Shown here: piece after piece, positions 39,984 through 48,465 of the stretch
Position numbering within the stretch: the first letter of the stretch is position 1
Layout: each line of letters opens with the position of its first letter
Origin: Caballeronia cordobensis
GTDB lineage: Bacteria; Pseudomonadota; Gammaproteobacteria; Burkholderiales; Burkholderiaceae
Length of the DNA: 64,000 bases
NCBI RefSeq assembly: GCF_001544575.2
Contig: NZ_FCNY02000026.1
Coordinates: 1-64,000 of the forward strand
Reading direction: 5' to 3'
Made by a program: the position numbers and the translations under genes
The notes under the pieces: generated by a model
Told to the model about the DNA's origin: nothing
Databases searched by the model: none
Seen by the model: the letters and a program-made list of their open reading frames with translations, nothing else

Positions 39984-41717
39984 ATGGACATCGTCACTTA
40001 CGAAATTATCCGCAGCAGTCTCTTCGCGGTCGCGCGTGAAATGAAGATCGCGATGATGCGCACCGCCGGCAGCCCGCTCATGCACGCGAGCGGCGATTCG
40101 TCGGCCGCCATCTTCGACGCCGACATGCAACTCGTCGCGCAAGGCAACGACATTCCGACGATGCTCGGCTCAGCCGTCATCTCGACGCGCGTGTCGGTCG
40201 AAGCGGTCGGGCGCGAGAACCTGCGCCCCGGCGACGTGATCGTCAGCAACGACGCCTATGTGGGCGGCGGCAATCATCAGCCGGACGTGCAGTTCACGCG
40301 GCCCGTGTTCGCGGGCGGCGAGATCGTCGCGTTCGTGATGACGCGCGGCCACTGGACGGATATCGGCGGGCAGTCGCCGGGCAGCTATACCGTCACGACG
40401 TGGGACGTGTTCGCCGAAGGCATCCGCATTCCGCCGGTGTTTCTGTATCGCAACGACGAGCCGGTGCAGGACATGCTCAACCTGCTCACGCGAAACAGCC
40501 GCAACGCGCACGAACTGCGGCTCGACATTCAGGCGCAGTACGCGGGCACGTATGTGGGCGACCGCCGCATCGGCGAACTCGTCGCGAAGTACGGCGCCGA
40601 AGCGCTGCGCGACGTGATGAGCCAGAGCCTCGATCATTCCGAAAAGCTGATTCGCGCGGAGATCGCGCGCATTCCCGATGGCATCTACGAAGCGGAGGAG
40701 TATCTCGATCCGATCGAAGCGCCGGGCTGGAAGCAGGAGCGGCCGCTGCTCAAGGTGAAGATCACCAAGACGGGCGATCAGATTACCTTCGACTACACCG
40801 GCACCGGCCCGCAGGCGCGCGGCGGCATCAACTGTCCGCTTTCGGTGACGTGCAACAGCACCTGGTTCACCGTGAAGGCGCTGACCGATCCCGGCATTCC
40901 GATCAATCAGGGCTGCTATCGGCCGGTGACGATCATCGCGCCCGAAGGCAGTGTGCTGAACTGCCGCTATCCGGCGTCGGTCGTCTCGGGCAATACGGAG
41001 ACCTCGCCGCGCGTGATCGATCTGTTGCTGAAGGCGCTCGCGCCGGCGGTGCCGGAGCGCATCACCGGGCAGAGCAACTGCGCGTCGTGCGCGGGGATTT
41101 TCAGCGGACGCGATACCGATCCGGCGCGCATCGCCCGCACCGGCCAGGAATTCGTCACCATGCACGACGTCCACGCGGGCGGCATGGGGGCGCGCGCGGG
41201 CAAGGACGGCGTGAGCGGCGTGCGCGTCTATGTGGGCAACGCGGGCAGCCAGTCGGTCGAGATGATCGAAGCGACCTCGCCGCTGATGGTCGAGGAATGG
41301 TCGCTCGTCACCGACAGTGGCGGCGCGGGCCGCCGGCGCGGCGGGCTGACATCGCGGCGCGTGTATCGCGTCGAGTATGACGAAGCCACCTTCACCGTTT
41401 CGGGCGAACGCGGACGGTCGGCGCCCGAAGGCCACTTCGGCGGCGAGCCCGGCACGCGCTTTCACTGCGTCGTGGCGCGCGCGGACGGCAGCGAGCACAA
41501 GGTGGCGGCGAAGGGCGGGCAGACGGTCGTGTATCGCGGCGATCGCGTGACCGTGCAGCCCGCGGGCAGCGGCGGCTATGGCGACCCGCGCGAGCGCGAG
41601 CAGGCGCGCATCGACGCCGATATCGCCGATGGCTACGTCAGCGCCGAAGCCGCCGCGCAACGCTACGGTCAGGCGCAGCAAAACGTCGATGCACCGCTCG
41701 AAGTCACCGCCGAATGA
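39984..41717 (+). CDS. hyuB: Hydantoinase/oxoprolinase subunit B (HyuB family)
   Basis: 577-residue partner of HyuA. Characteristic segments are IRSSLFAVAREMKIAMMRTAGSPLMHASGDSSAAIFD near the N-terminus, DVIVSNDAYVGGGNHQPDVQFTRPVF with likely metal ligands, and the C-terminal glycine-rich RVTVQPAGSGGYGDPRERE. Length is typical for HyuB and smaller than acetone carboxylase alpha-type subunits. It lies four bases from hyuA and overlaps the CoA-transferase gene by four bases, so the enzyme and the CoA-activation step are made together. Confidence 0.9.
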   Translation: MDIVTYEIIRSSLFAVAREMKIAMMRTAGSPLMHASGDSSAAIFDADMQLVAQGNDIPTMLGSAVISTRVSVEAVGRENLRPGDVIVSNDAYVGGGNHQPDVQFTRPVFAGGEIVAFVMTRGHWTDIGGQSPGSYTVTTWDVFAEGIRIPPVFLYRNDEPVQDMLNLLTRNSRNAHELRLDIQAQYAGTYVGDRRIGELVAKYGAEALRDVMSQSLDHSEKLIRAEIARIPDGIYEAEEYLDPIEAPGWKQERPLLKVKITKTGDQITFDYTGTGPQARGGINCPLSVTCNSTWFTVKALTDPGIPINQGCYRPVTIIAPEGSVLNCRYPASVVSGNTETSPRVIDLLLKALAPAVPERITGQSNCASCAGIFSGRDTDPARIARTGQEFVTMHDVHAGGMGARAGKDGVSGVRVYVGNAGSQSVEMIEATSPLMVEEWSLVTDSGGAGRRRGGLTSRRVYRVEYDEATFTVSGERGRSAPEGHFGGEPGTRFHCVVARADGSEHKVAAKGGQTVVYRGDRVTVQPAGSGGYGDPREREQARIDADIADGYVSAEAAAQRYGQAQQNVDAPLEVTAE

Positions 41718-42883
41718 GCATGAACGAAACCATGAGCCAGTCCCTGCCGCTCGCGGGCGTGTGCGTGATCGAGATCGGCCACAGTCTCGCCGCGCCGTAT
41801 GCGGGCATGATCCTGGGTTCGCTGGGCGCGGAGGTCATCAAGATCGAGAGCGCGGAGCACGGCGACTATGCGCGCGACTGGGGCCCGCCCTTCGTCGATG
41901 GCGCGGCCGCGCTGTTTCATGCGGTTAATCACGGCAAGCAGAGCATCGCGATGTCGCTGTCGAATCCCGATGAAGCGCAGGCGTTGCGCGAGCTGATTGC
42001 GCGCCGCGCCGATGTCGTGCTGCAGAACCTGAAGGCGGGCGGCACCGAGAAGTACGGTCTCGGCGGCGAACAGATGCTGCGCATGAAGCCGTCGCTCGTC
42101 TACTGCAATCTCGGCGCGTTCGGCACGGCGGGGCCGTTGCGCGACAAGCCCGGCTACGACCCGCTCGTGCAGGCGCTGTCCGGCCTGATGAGCTTTCTCG
42201 GCCAGCCGGGCGAGCCGCTGTCGCGCATTCCGGTGTCGGTGAACGATATGGGCACGGGGCTCTGGGCGGCTATCGGCGTGCTCGCCGCGCTCTTCCGGCG
42301 GCAGGCGACAGGCGCGGGCGAAGTCGTGTCGGTATCGCTGTACGAGACCGCGATCAGCTGGGCGGGCATCCAGATCGCCGACTATCTCGCGTCTGGCGTG
42401 CTGCCGGGGCGCTGGGGATCGGGAACGGCCGCGATCGTGCCGCATCAGGCCTTCGAATGCGCGGACGGCACCATCATGGTCGCGGCGGGCAACGACCGCC
42501 TGTTCCGCCGCCTGTGCGACGTGCTCGCGGTCCCCGCGCTCGCCGACGACGCGCGCTTCGTCACGAACGGCGCGCGCGTGAGCAACCGGGTCGAGCTGAT
42601 CGACCTGCTGCACGCCGAGTTCGGCAAGCAGAGCAGCGCGCACTGGCTCGATGCGCTCGACCAGGCCGGCATTCCCTGCGGGCCGATCCAGACCATCGAT
42701 CAGGTCGTGGAGCACGAGCAGACCCGCGCGCTCGACCTGTTGCGTACCACCGACGACGGCGCGGCCACGGTGGTCGGCGTGCCGATCTCGTTCGGCGGCG
42801 CGCGGCCCGCGCACACCGGCGTCACGCCCAAGCTCGGCGAACACAACCATCTGCTGACGAAGAAACCCCTGGAGACATCTTGA
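41714..42883 (+). CDS. Class III (CaiB/BaiF) CoA-transferase
   Basis: 389-residue formyl-CoA-transferase-family enzyme that moves CoA to a carboxylate, using a catalytic Asp (Asp149 in GYDPLVQALSGLM). Other hallmarks: VIEIGHSLAAPYAGMILGSLGAEVIKIES at the start and GVPCGPI-type segment GIPCGPIQTIDQVVEHEQ near the end. In this operon it would activate the acid made by HyuAB so that the following hydratase can act. CoA donor unknown (succinyl-CoA is common). Overlaps hyuB by four bases and the hydratase gene by four bases. Confidence 0.91.
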   Translation: MSMNETMSQSLPLAGVCVIEIGHSLAAPYAGMILGSLGAEVIKIESAEHGDYARDWGPPFVDGAAALFHAVNHGKQSIAMSLSNPDEAQALRELIARRADVVLQNLKAGGTEKYGLGGEQMLRMKPSLVYCNLGAFGTAGPLRDKPGYDPLVQALSGLMSFLGQPGEPLSRIPVSVNDMGTGLWAAIGVLAALFRRQATGAGEVVSVSLYETAISWAGIQIADYLASGVLPGRWGSGTAAIVPHQAFECADGTIMVAAGNDRLFRRLCDVLAVPALADDARFVTNGARVSNRVELIDLLHAEFGKQSSAHWLDALDQAGIPCGPIQTIDQVVEHEQTRALDLLRTTDDGAATVVGVPISFGGARPAHTGVTPKLGEHNHLLTKKPLETS

Positions 42884-43692
42884 AACTTGCATCGCAACTG
42901 GTCGGCGCGCTCGGCACGCTGACGCTCGAAGAGATCGACGAGCAGATTCTCGTCGTCAAGCTGAACCGCCCGGAAGTCTCGAACGCGATCAGCACGACGA
43001 TGGGCGAGGAAATCATCCGCGTATTCGGCGCGCTCGAAGCGGACCCGGCGCTGTATCGCTGCGTGATCCTGACGGGCGCGGGCGAGCGCGCGTTTTGCGG
43101 CGGCGCGGACCTCAAGCAGCGCGAAGGGATGACCGACGAGCAATTCGGCGTGCAGCACTATCTGTTCGAGCGCATGAACCGCGCGCTCACGTATTGCCCA
43201 GTGCCGGTCATCTGCGCGGCGAACGGCGCGGCGGTGGCGGGCGGACTGGAACTGCTGCTCGCCTGCGACTTCGCGTATGCCGCGGCGAACGCGGTGTTCG
43301 GCTTCACCGAAGTCAAGCGCGGCATCATGCCGGGCGGCGGCGGCACGCAGCAACTGCCGCGCACCATCGGCACGCGGCGCGCGAAGGAACTGATTTTCCG
43401 CGGCGCGAAGTTCACGGCGCAGGAGGCGCTCGCGTGGGGCGTCGTCAACCGGCTGTGCGAGCCGGGGCGCGTGCTCGCCGACGCCATCGAAGCGGCGCGC
43501 GATATCTGCACGAGCGCGCCGCTTTCGGTCGCGCAGGCGAAGAAGGCAATCGACCTCGGCATGCAGGGCGATTTGCGCACCGGGCTGTATCTGGAAATCG
43601 AAGCGTACAACCGGCTGATTCCGACCGAGGACCGTCTCGAAGGCATCAGCGCCTACAACGAGAAGCGCTCGCCCCGATTCAAAGGCCGCTAG
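42880..43692 (+). CDS. Enoyl-CoA hydratase, 3-methylglutaconyl-CoA-hydratase-like
   Basis: 270-residue crotonase-fold hydratase. Oxyanion and catalytic features: FCGGADLKQREGM, GGLELLLACD with Glu124 and GFTEVKRGIMPGGGGTQ with Glu144, the same 20-residue spacing as the two glutamates of enoyl-CoA hydratase. Segments such as CGGADLKQR and AKELIF recall AUH/LiuC (3-methylglutaconyl-CoA hydratase). A TTG start overlapping the preceding stop was chosen because GGAG lies five bases upstream; it is the only start with a ribosome site that keeps the N-terminal strand. The operon partner HMG-CoA-lyase-like gene fits an AUH-type product. Confidence 0.85.
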   Translation: MKLASQLVGALGTLTLEEIDEQILVVKLNRPEVSNAISTTMGEEIIRVFGALEADPALYRCVILTGAGERAFCGGADLKQREGMTDEQFGVQHYLFERMNRALTYCPVPVICAANGAAVAGGLELLLACDFAYAAANAVFGFTEVKRGIMPGGGGTQQLPRTIGTRRAKELIFRGAKFTAQEALAWGVVNRLCEPGRVLADAIEAARDICTSAPLSVAQAKKAIDLGMQGDLRTGLYLEIEAYNRLIPTEDRLEGISAYNEKRSPRFKGR

Positions 43693-43726
43693 ACCAAGAC
43701 CCGGATTCACCGGAGGAGACACATAC

Positions 43727-45088
43727 ATGACACCCGAAATCGGCAGCTTCGACAGGCCAAAGGCCGAAGCGACCTACGGCAAGATCACGCGCAGGCTCAT
43801 ACCGTTCCTGTTCCTGTGCTACGTGTTCGCGTTTCTCGATCGCATCAACATCGGCATCGCGCAGCTCGACATGAAGCACGACGTGGGCTTCAGCGACCTC
43901 ACGTACAGCATCGGCGCGGGCATCTTCTTTCTCGGCTACGTGCTGATGGAAGTGCCGAGCAATCTGCTGCTCGCGCGCATCGGCGTGAAGCGCACCTTCT
44001 CGCGCATCATGATCCTGTGGGGCTTGATCGCGGCGGGCACGGCGTTCGTCACGCTGCCTTCGCATCTCTACACCGTGCGCTTCTTTCTCGGGCTCGCGGA
44101 GGCGGGGCTTTATCCCGGCGTGATCTTCTATCTCACGCGCTGGTATCCGGTCGAGCGGCGCGCCAAGGTGATCGCCATCTTCACCTGCGCGACGGGCATC
44201 GCGGGCCTGTTCGGCGGGCCGCTGTCGGGCGCGCTGATGACCTACTTCAACGGCTACGGCGGCCTGCACGGCTGGCAGTGGATGTTCATCGTGCAGGGCT
44301 TGCCGGCGAGCGTGCTCGGCGTGATTGCGTTCTTCTTTCTCGACGACGGCCCGCAGCAGGCGAAGTGGCTCACCGAAAGCGAAAAGGCCGTCGTGCTCGC
44401 CGATATTCGCAAGAGTTCGAGCGTCTCGGCCAAGCACGCGGAGCACACGTTCGGCCGTGCGCTGAAGGACTTTCGCGTCTACGTGATGGGCTTCGTCTGG
44501 TTCACGCAGATCGCCGGCGTGTTCGCGATCGGCTTCTGGCTGCCGACGCTCATCAAGAGCGCGGGCGTGTCGAGCGCGCTGCAGATCGGCTGCTATTCGG
44601 CGATTCCGTATTTCGTGAGCTGGATCGCGCTCATCATGCTGAACCGTCATTCGGACCGCACCATGGAGCGGCGCTGGCATTGCGCCGTCGCGATGGTGTT
44701 CGGCGCGGCGGGTCTCGTCGTCGCGGCGTTCACGACGGGCAATCTCGCGCTCTCGCTGGTAGCGCTTTCAGTGGCGACGGCGGGCATTCTCGCGCCCAAT
44801 CCGCTGATCTGGGCGATCTCGACCGACTACATCCGCGGCAGCGGCGCGGCGGGCGGCGTCGCGGTGATCAACTGCGTGGGCCTGCTCGGCGGCTTCGTCA
44901 GCCCGATGATCATCGGCTCGATCAAGACCATGACCAACAGCATGGCGGGCGGTCTCGGCGCGATCGCGTTTCTGATGGTGCTCGGCGCCATCGCCGCCGT
45001 GGTGCTCGCGCCTTCGACGTCGGGCGTCGCGGCTGCCGTCGGGCATGCGGACGAAGGCAGCGATGCCGTCGCGGACCCGACCATCTGA
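43727..45088 (+). CDS. ACS-family MFS permease of the hyu operon
   Basis: 453-residue anion:cation symporter family permease with 12 membrane segments; family marks are FLFLCYVFAFLDRINIGIAQLDM in segment 1 and YLTRWYPVERRAKVIAIF after segment 4. GGAGGAG precedes the ATG. It probably imports the pathway substrate, an organic anion. It is clearly paralogous to the MFS at 47079-48440: the same length and near-parallel sequence through the first segments (for example GAGIFFLGYVLMEVPS versus GAGIFFLSYCLLEVPS). Confidence 0.89.
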   Translation: MTPEIGSFDRPKAEATYGKITRRLIPFLFLCYVFAFLDRINIGIAQLDMKHDVGFSDLTYSIGAGIFFLGYVLMEVPSNLLLARIGVKRTFSRIMILWGLIAAGTAFVTLPSHLYTVRFFLGLAEAGLYPGVIFYLTRWYPVERRAKVIAIFTCATGIAGLFGGPLSGALMTYFNGYGGLHGWQWMFIVQGLPASVLGVIAFFFLDDGPQQAKWLTESEKAVVLADIRKSSSVSAKHAEHTFGRALKDFRVYVMGFVWFTQIAGVFAIGFWLPTLIKSAGVSSALQIGCYSAIPYFVSWIALIMLNRHSDRTMERRWHCAVAMVFGAAGLVVAAFTTGNLALSLVALSVATAGILAPNPLIWAISTDYIRGSGAAGGVAVINCVGLLGGFVSPMIIGSIKTMTNSMAGGLGAIAFLMVLGAIAAVVLAPSTSGVAAAVGHADEGSDAVADPTI

Positions 45089-45100
45089 ACTGGAGAGCAC

Positions 45101-46042
45101 ATGAAAGACAACGAAAGAGACGTGGAGATTCGCGAAGTCGGCCTGCGCGATGGCTTGCAGATGGTGCGCACCATCCTCACGAGCGCGCAGAAGCTGGAAT
45201 GGTGCGCGCGGCTGGTCGATGCAGGCGTGACCGATATCGAAGTGACTTCGTTCGTGCCGCCGAAAGTCGTGCCGCAATTCGCGGACGCGGTCGAAGTCGC
45301 CGCGGGCGCGCTCGCCATCGAGGGCCTTCACGCCGCGGCGCTGGTGCCGAACCTGAAGGGCGCGCAACGCGCCTTCGACGTGGGCCTGAACAAGGTGCAT
45401 TACGTGCTGTCGGCGAGCAACGAGCACAACCTGAAGAACGTGCGGCGCAGCACGGCGGAGTCGGTCGAGGACTTCGTGCGCATCGCGGGGGCGCGCGACG
45501 AACTGGGCCGCCATATCGTGCTCGGCGCGGGCGTGGCGACCGCGTTCGGCTGCACGATCGCGGGCAAGGTCGAGGAAAGCATCGTGCTCGGCCTCGTCGA
45601 AACGCTGATCGAGGCGGGTGCGCGCGAAATCACCATCGCCGATACGGTGGGCTACGCCAATCCCGCGCAGGTGTATGCGCTCATGCGGCAGGTGCTGACG
45701 CTTGCCGGGCCGGTGCCCGTCGCCTGTCACTTTCACGATACGCGCGGTCTGGGCCTCGCCAACGTCATGGCCGCGCTCGATGCGGGCGTGCGCGCGTTCG
45801 ATGCCTCGCTCGGCGGGCTTGGCGGCTGTCCGTTCGCGCCCAACGCGACGGGCAACATCAATACCGAAGACACGGTGTTCATGCTCGAAGCGCAAGGGCT
45901 CAGCACCGGCATCGATATCGACAGGCTGCTGGCGATTCGCGAGACGATCGCCGCATGGCTGCCGGGCGAGCCGTTCACGGGCGCGATCGCCCGCGCGGGG
46001 CTGCCGAAGACTTTCGTGCATCCTGAGGCGATCGCCGCTTAG
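45101..46042 (+). CDS. HMG-CoA-lyase-like enzyme
   Basis: 313-residue TIM-barrel aldol-type lyase of the hydroxymethylglutaryl-CoA lyase family, cleaving 3-hydroxy-3-methylglutaryl-CoA (or a close analogue) to acetyl-CoA and acetoacetate (or another keto acid). Visible residues: Arg16/Asp17 in VGLRDGLQ, metal-binding His210 and His212 in CHFHDTRG, and catalytic-loop Cys243 in GGLGGCPFAPNATGN. GGAGAG precedes the ATG. Last gene of the hyu operon; together with the hydratase it gives the final two steps of a 3-methylglutaconyl-CoA-type route. Confidence 0.88.
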   Translation: MKDNERDVEIREVGLRDGLQMVRTILTSAQKLEWCARLVDAGVTDIEVTSFVPPKVVPQFADAVEVAAGALAIEGLHAAALVPNLKGAQRAFDVGLNKVHYVLSASNEHNLKNVRRSTAESVEDFVRIAGARDELGRHIVLGAGVATAFGCTIAGKVEESIVLGLVETLIEAGAREITIADTVGYANPAQVYALMRQVLTLAGPVPVACHFHDTRGLGLANVMAALDAGVRAFDASLGGLGGCPFAPNATGNINTEDTVFMLEAQGLSTGIDIDRLLAIRETIAAWLPGEPFTGAIARAGLPKTFVHPEAIAA

Positions 46043-46055
46043 GTTCGCCGATGGC

Positions 46056-46805
46056 TCAGGTCGCCGCGGCGAGCCGTTCGAGCAGATTGGCGAGCAGGCC
46101 GGGCGCGAGCACCATCGCGTCATGGCCTGTGTCGATGCTTTCCCAGCCCCAGTCCGGATAGTGCGAGCGCACATGCTCGCGCACGGGCGCGAGCGTCTCG
46201 TACGAAGGATTGGCGCAATGCACGTAGGTGCAGGGCAGCCCGTTGCCGAGCGGATGGTCGAGCCGAAGCGGCGTAGCATACGTTGCAAGCGGATGCGGCG
46301 TGAGCCGCCGATGCACCCACGCCGCACGCGGATGATCGTCCGGAATGCCGGTGCCCTTCAACCCATTGACGGGCATCCCGAGCGGCTGGCCGCTCGCCCT
46401 GACCGATTCCTTGCGCTCCTCGACGACGCTCGCGGGCAGCACATCGAACGCGCATTGCCCGCTTTCGACGAGCAGGCTGTCGAGAAACACGACCGTGCGC
46501 AGCGCGTGCGCAATGCGGTCGGCGACGCCCGACGCAACCAGTCCGCCGTAGCTGTGGCCCACCAGCACGACATCGCGCAATTCCTCCGCCTCGATGACGT
46601 TGACGATATCGGCGATATTCACATCGAGCGACGTCGCCGATGCCACCAGATGATGGCGCTCGCCGAGTCCGGTCATGGTCGGCGCGACGACGCGATGGCC
46701 GCGCGCGCTCAGTTCGTCCATGACGGATCGCCAGACCCAGCCGCCGTGCCACGCGCCGTGAATCAGAACGAAGTTGAGCGAGTTGTTCGGTGCACTGCTG
46801 TTCAA
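46056..46805 (-). CDS. Alpha/beta hydrolase, salicylate-esterase-like
   Basis: 249-residue cytoplasmic alpha/beta hydrolase of the plant methyl-ester-esterase/EstC-like group: FVLIHGAWHGGWVWR, VVAPTMTGLGERHH and the nucleophile elbow GHSYGG with Ser85; the His is in DTGHDAMVLAP. A TTG start with AGGAG six bases upstream is preferred; an upstream GTG would start inside the copy-B operator and add 32 residues (MITSNWRR...). It is convergent with the lyase gene and divergent from the second MFS gene. It may hydrolyse an ester precursor of the pathway substrate. Confidence 0.78.
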   Translation of the reverse strand: MNSSAPNNSLNFVLIHGAWHGGWVWRSVMDELSARGHRVVAPTMTGLGERHHLVASATSLDVNIADIVNVIEAEELRDVVLVGHSYGGLVASGVADRIAHALRTVVFLDSLLVESGQCAFDVLPASVVEERKESVRASGQPLGMPVNGLKGTGIPDDHPRAAWVHRRLTPHPLATYATPLRLDHPLGNGLPCTYVHCANPSYETLAPVREHVRSHYPDWGWESIDTGHDAMVLAPGLLANLLERLAAAT

Positions 46806-46888
46806 GTCGGTCTCCTGATCGATGTGGGCGCGAGAGATGAGGCGGACAAATCGTCTCAGAGATGGAGCCGCTGCGCAACGGCGCCAAT

Positions 46889-46973
46889 TACTGGTTATCA
46901 CCGATATAACCCGCGCGTCTCACCTGATCGGTACTTTTCATTATCGTCGCGCATCGATGTTTCTTAGACTGGC
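46889..46973. promoter_or_regulatory. Promoter/operator copy B before the second MFS operon
   Basis: Repeat of copy A (37735-37820): identical blocks at 46889-46910 (22 bases, containing GTTAT-N7-ATAAC), 46918-46931 (14 bases) and 46936-46945 (10 bases) with the same 7- and 4-base gaps, then a diverged tail ending ACTGGC. It lies 106-190 bp before the MFS GTG and implies joint control with the hyu operon. Confidence 0.8.
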
Positions 46974-47078
46974 GGCATTGCTGGAACCTCGCGTTGTCGC
47001 TTCCGGCGAAGCATGTAGGGATGGAGCAGAAGTGAATCGATCACATTAATCCAAGCCGCAAAAACATGGAGACAGCGA

Positions 47079-48440
47079 GTGAACCAGTCCGTTCTAGATT
47101 CCGATCCGACGTCAGCCGATACGCTGACGTCCGGCCCGATAGCGAGCGCCGAAGAGCGCGCGCTCTACCTGCGGGTCACGCTTCGCATCGTGCCCCTGCT
47201 GTTCGTGTGTTATGTCGTCGCGTTTCTGGATCGCATCAATGTCGGCTATGCGAAGTTGCAGATGCAGGACGCGCTCGGCTTCAGCGATAGCGTGTACGGC
47301 CTCGGCGCGGGCATCTTCTTTCTATCGTACTGTCTGCTGGAAGTGCCGAGCGCCATGCTGCTGAGGCGCATGGGCGCGAAGAAAACCATCGCGCGCATCA
47401 TGATCTGCTGGGGCATCGTCGGGGCGTGCTCGGCTTTCGTCACGAACGTCACGCAGTTCTATATCGTCCGCCTGCTTCTGGGCGTGTTCGAAGCGGGCTT
47501 CTTTCCTGGCGTGATTTTCTATCTGAGCTCGTGGTTTCCGGAAAGACGGCGCGGCGTGATCATCGCCTGCTTCATGGTCGGGTTTCCGGTTGCGGGTATC
47601 GTCGGCGGCCCGGTGTCGGGATGGGCGATGACGAGTCTCGCTCACGTCGCCAATCTCGCCGGTTGGCAATGGCTTTATATCGTCGAGGCATTGCCGGCGG
47701 TCGTGCTCGGCCTCGTCACCTTGCTGCTGCTGGACGACAACATCGACAAGGCGAAATGGCTGACCGATGCCGAGAAGGGCGTGCTTCGGCAGGGCTTCGA
47801 AATCGAGATGGAGCGCAAGCGCAAGATCGGGCAGCACGGCCATGCGAAACTCGCCGAGGCGCTCGCGGACCCGAAAGTCTATATGCTCGCCTTCATCGAT
47901 TTCGCGTTTGTCTGCGGAACCTATTCGGTGACGTTCTGGCTTCCGACTGTCATGAAAGACTCGGGCATCTCGAATCTTTCCCTGCTCGGGTGGCTCTCCG
48001 TCATTCCTTACGGCATGGGCGCAATCGGCATGGTCGCGATCAGCCGAAGCTCGGATCGCATGCTCGAACGCCGGTGGCATGCGGCCATCGCGGGTTTCAT
48101 CGGCGCGGCCGCCTTGCTGCTGGTCTCGCATCCGACCAATTCTCCCGCCTTGACCGTCGCGCTGTTGACGGTGGCCTGCGTCGGCATCTTCGCGACCAAT
48201 GTGCTCATCTGGTCGCTCGCGGCGGATTATCTGAACGGCGCGCCGGCGGCTGCGACGAGCATCGCTTTCGTCAACTGCATCGGCTTGCTCAGCGGCTTTT
48301 GCAGCCCCTTCGTGATCGGATGGCTCAAGACCATGACGGGCTCGCTCAACAGCGGCCTTTACGTGATGACGGCCATACTCGTGTCGGGGATCTTCGTCAT
48401 GCTGTTTGGCTTTCGGCGCCATACAGAAGCGCGGGCCTGA
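47079..48440 (+). CDS. ACS-family MFS permease, second copy
   Basis: 453-residue MFS permease paralogous to the one in the hyu operon, with 12 membrane segments and the marks LFVCYVVAFLDRINVGYAKLQM and YLSSWFPERRRGVIIACF. The GTG start follows a GGAGAC site. It is preceded by operator copy B, so it should be induced together with the hyu operon, and is followed 25 bp later by a D-2-hydroxyacid dehydrogenase. Cargo is probably an organic anion related to the hyu substrate. Confidence 0.88.
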   Translation: MNQSVLDSDPTSADTLTSGPIASAEERALYLRVTLRIVPLLFVCYVVAFLDRINVGYAKLQMQDALGFSDSVYGLGAGIFFLSYCLLEVPSAMLLRRMGAKKTIARIMICWGIVGACSAFVTNVTQFYIVRLLLGVFEAGFFPGVIFYLSSWFPERRRGVIIACFMVGFPVAGIVGGPVSGWAMTSLAHVANLAGWQWLYIVEALPAVVLGLVTLLLLDDNIDKAKWLTDAEKGVLRQGFEIEMERKRKIGQHGHAKLAEALADPKVYMLAFIDFAFVCGTYSVTFWLPTVMKDSGISNLSLLGWLSVIPYGMGAIGMVAISRSSDRMLERRWHAAIAGFIGAAALLLVSHPTNSPALTVALLTVACVGIFATNVLIWSLAADYLNGAPAAATSIAFVNCIGLLSGFCSPFVIGWLKTMTGSLNSGLYVMTAILVSGIFVMLFGFRRHTEARA

Positions 48441-48465
48441 TCCGCATTGAACGGACTGAAAACAC

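Noticed and set aside
37907..39997. 696-codon open frame antisense to hyuA
   Set aside because: Arg/His/Ala-rich composition typical of a GC-driven antisense frame; no motif, no ribosome site, and the plus-strand gene has clear family motifs.
46806..46901. GTG start for the alpha/beta hydrolase at 46901
   Set aside because: It starts inside the copy-B operator and has no ribosome site; the TTG at 46805 has AGGAG at good spacing.
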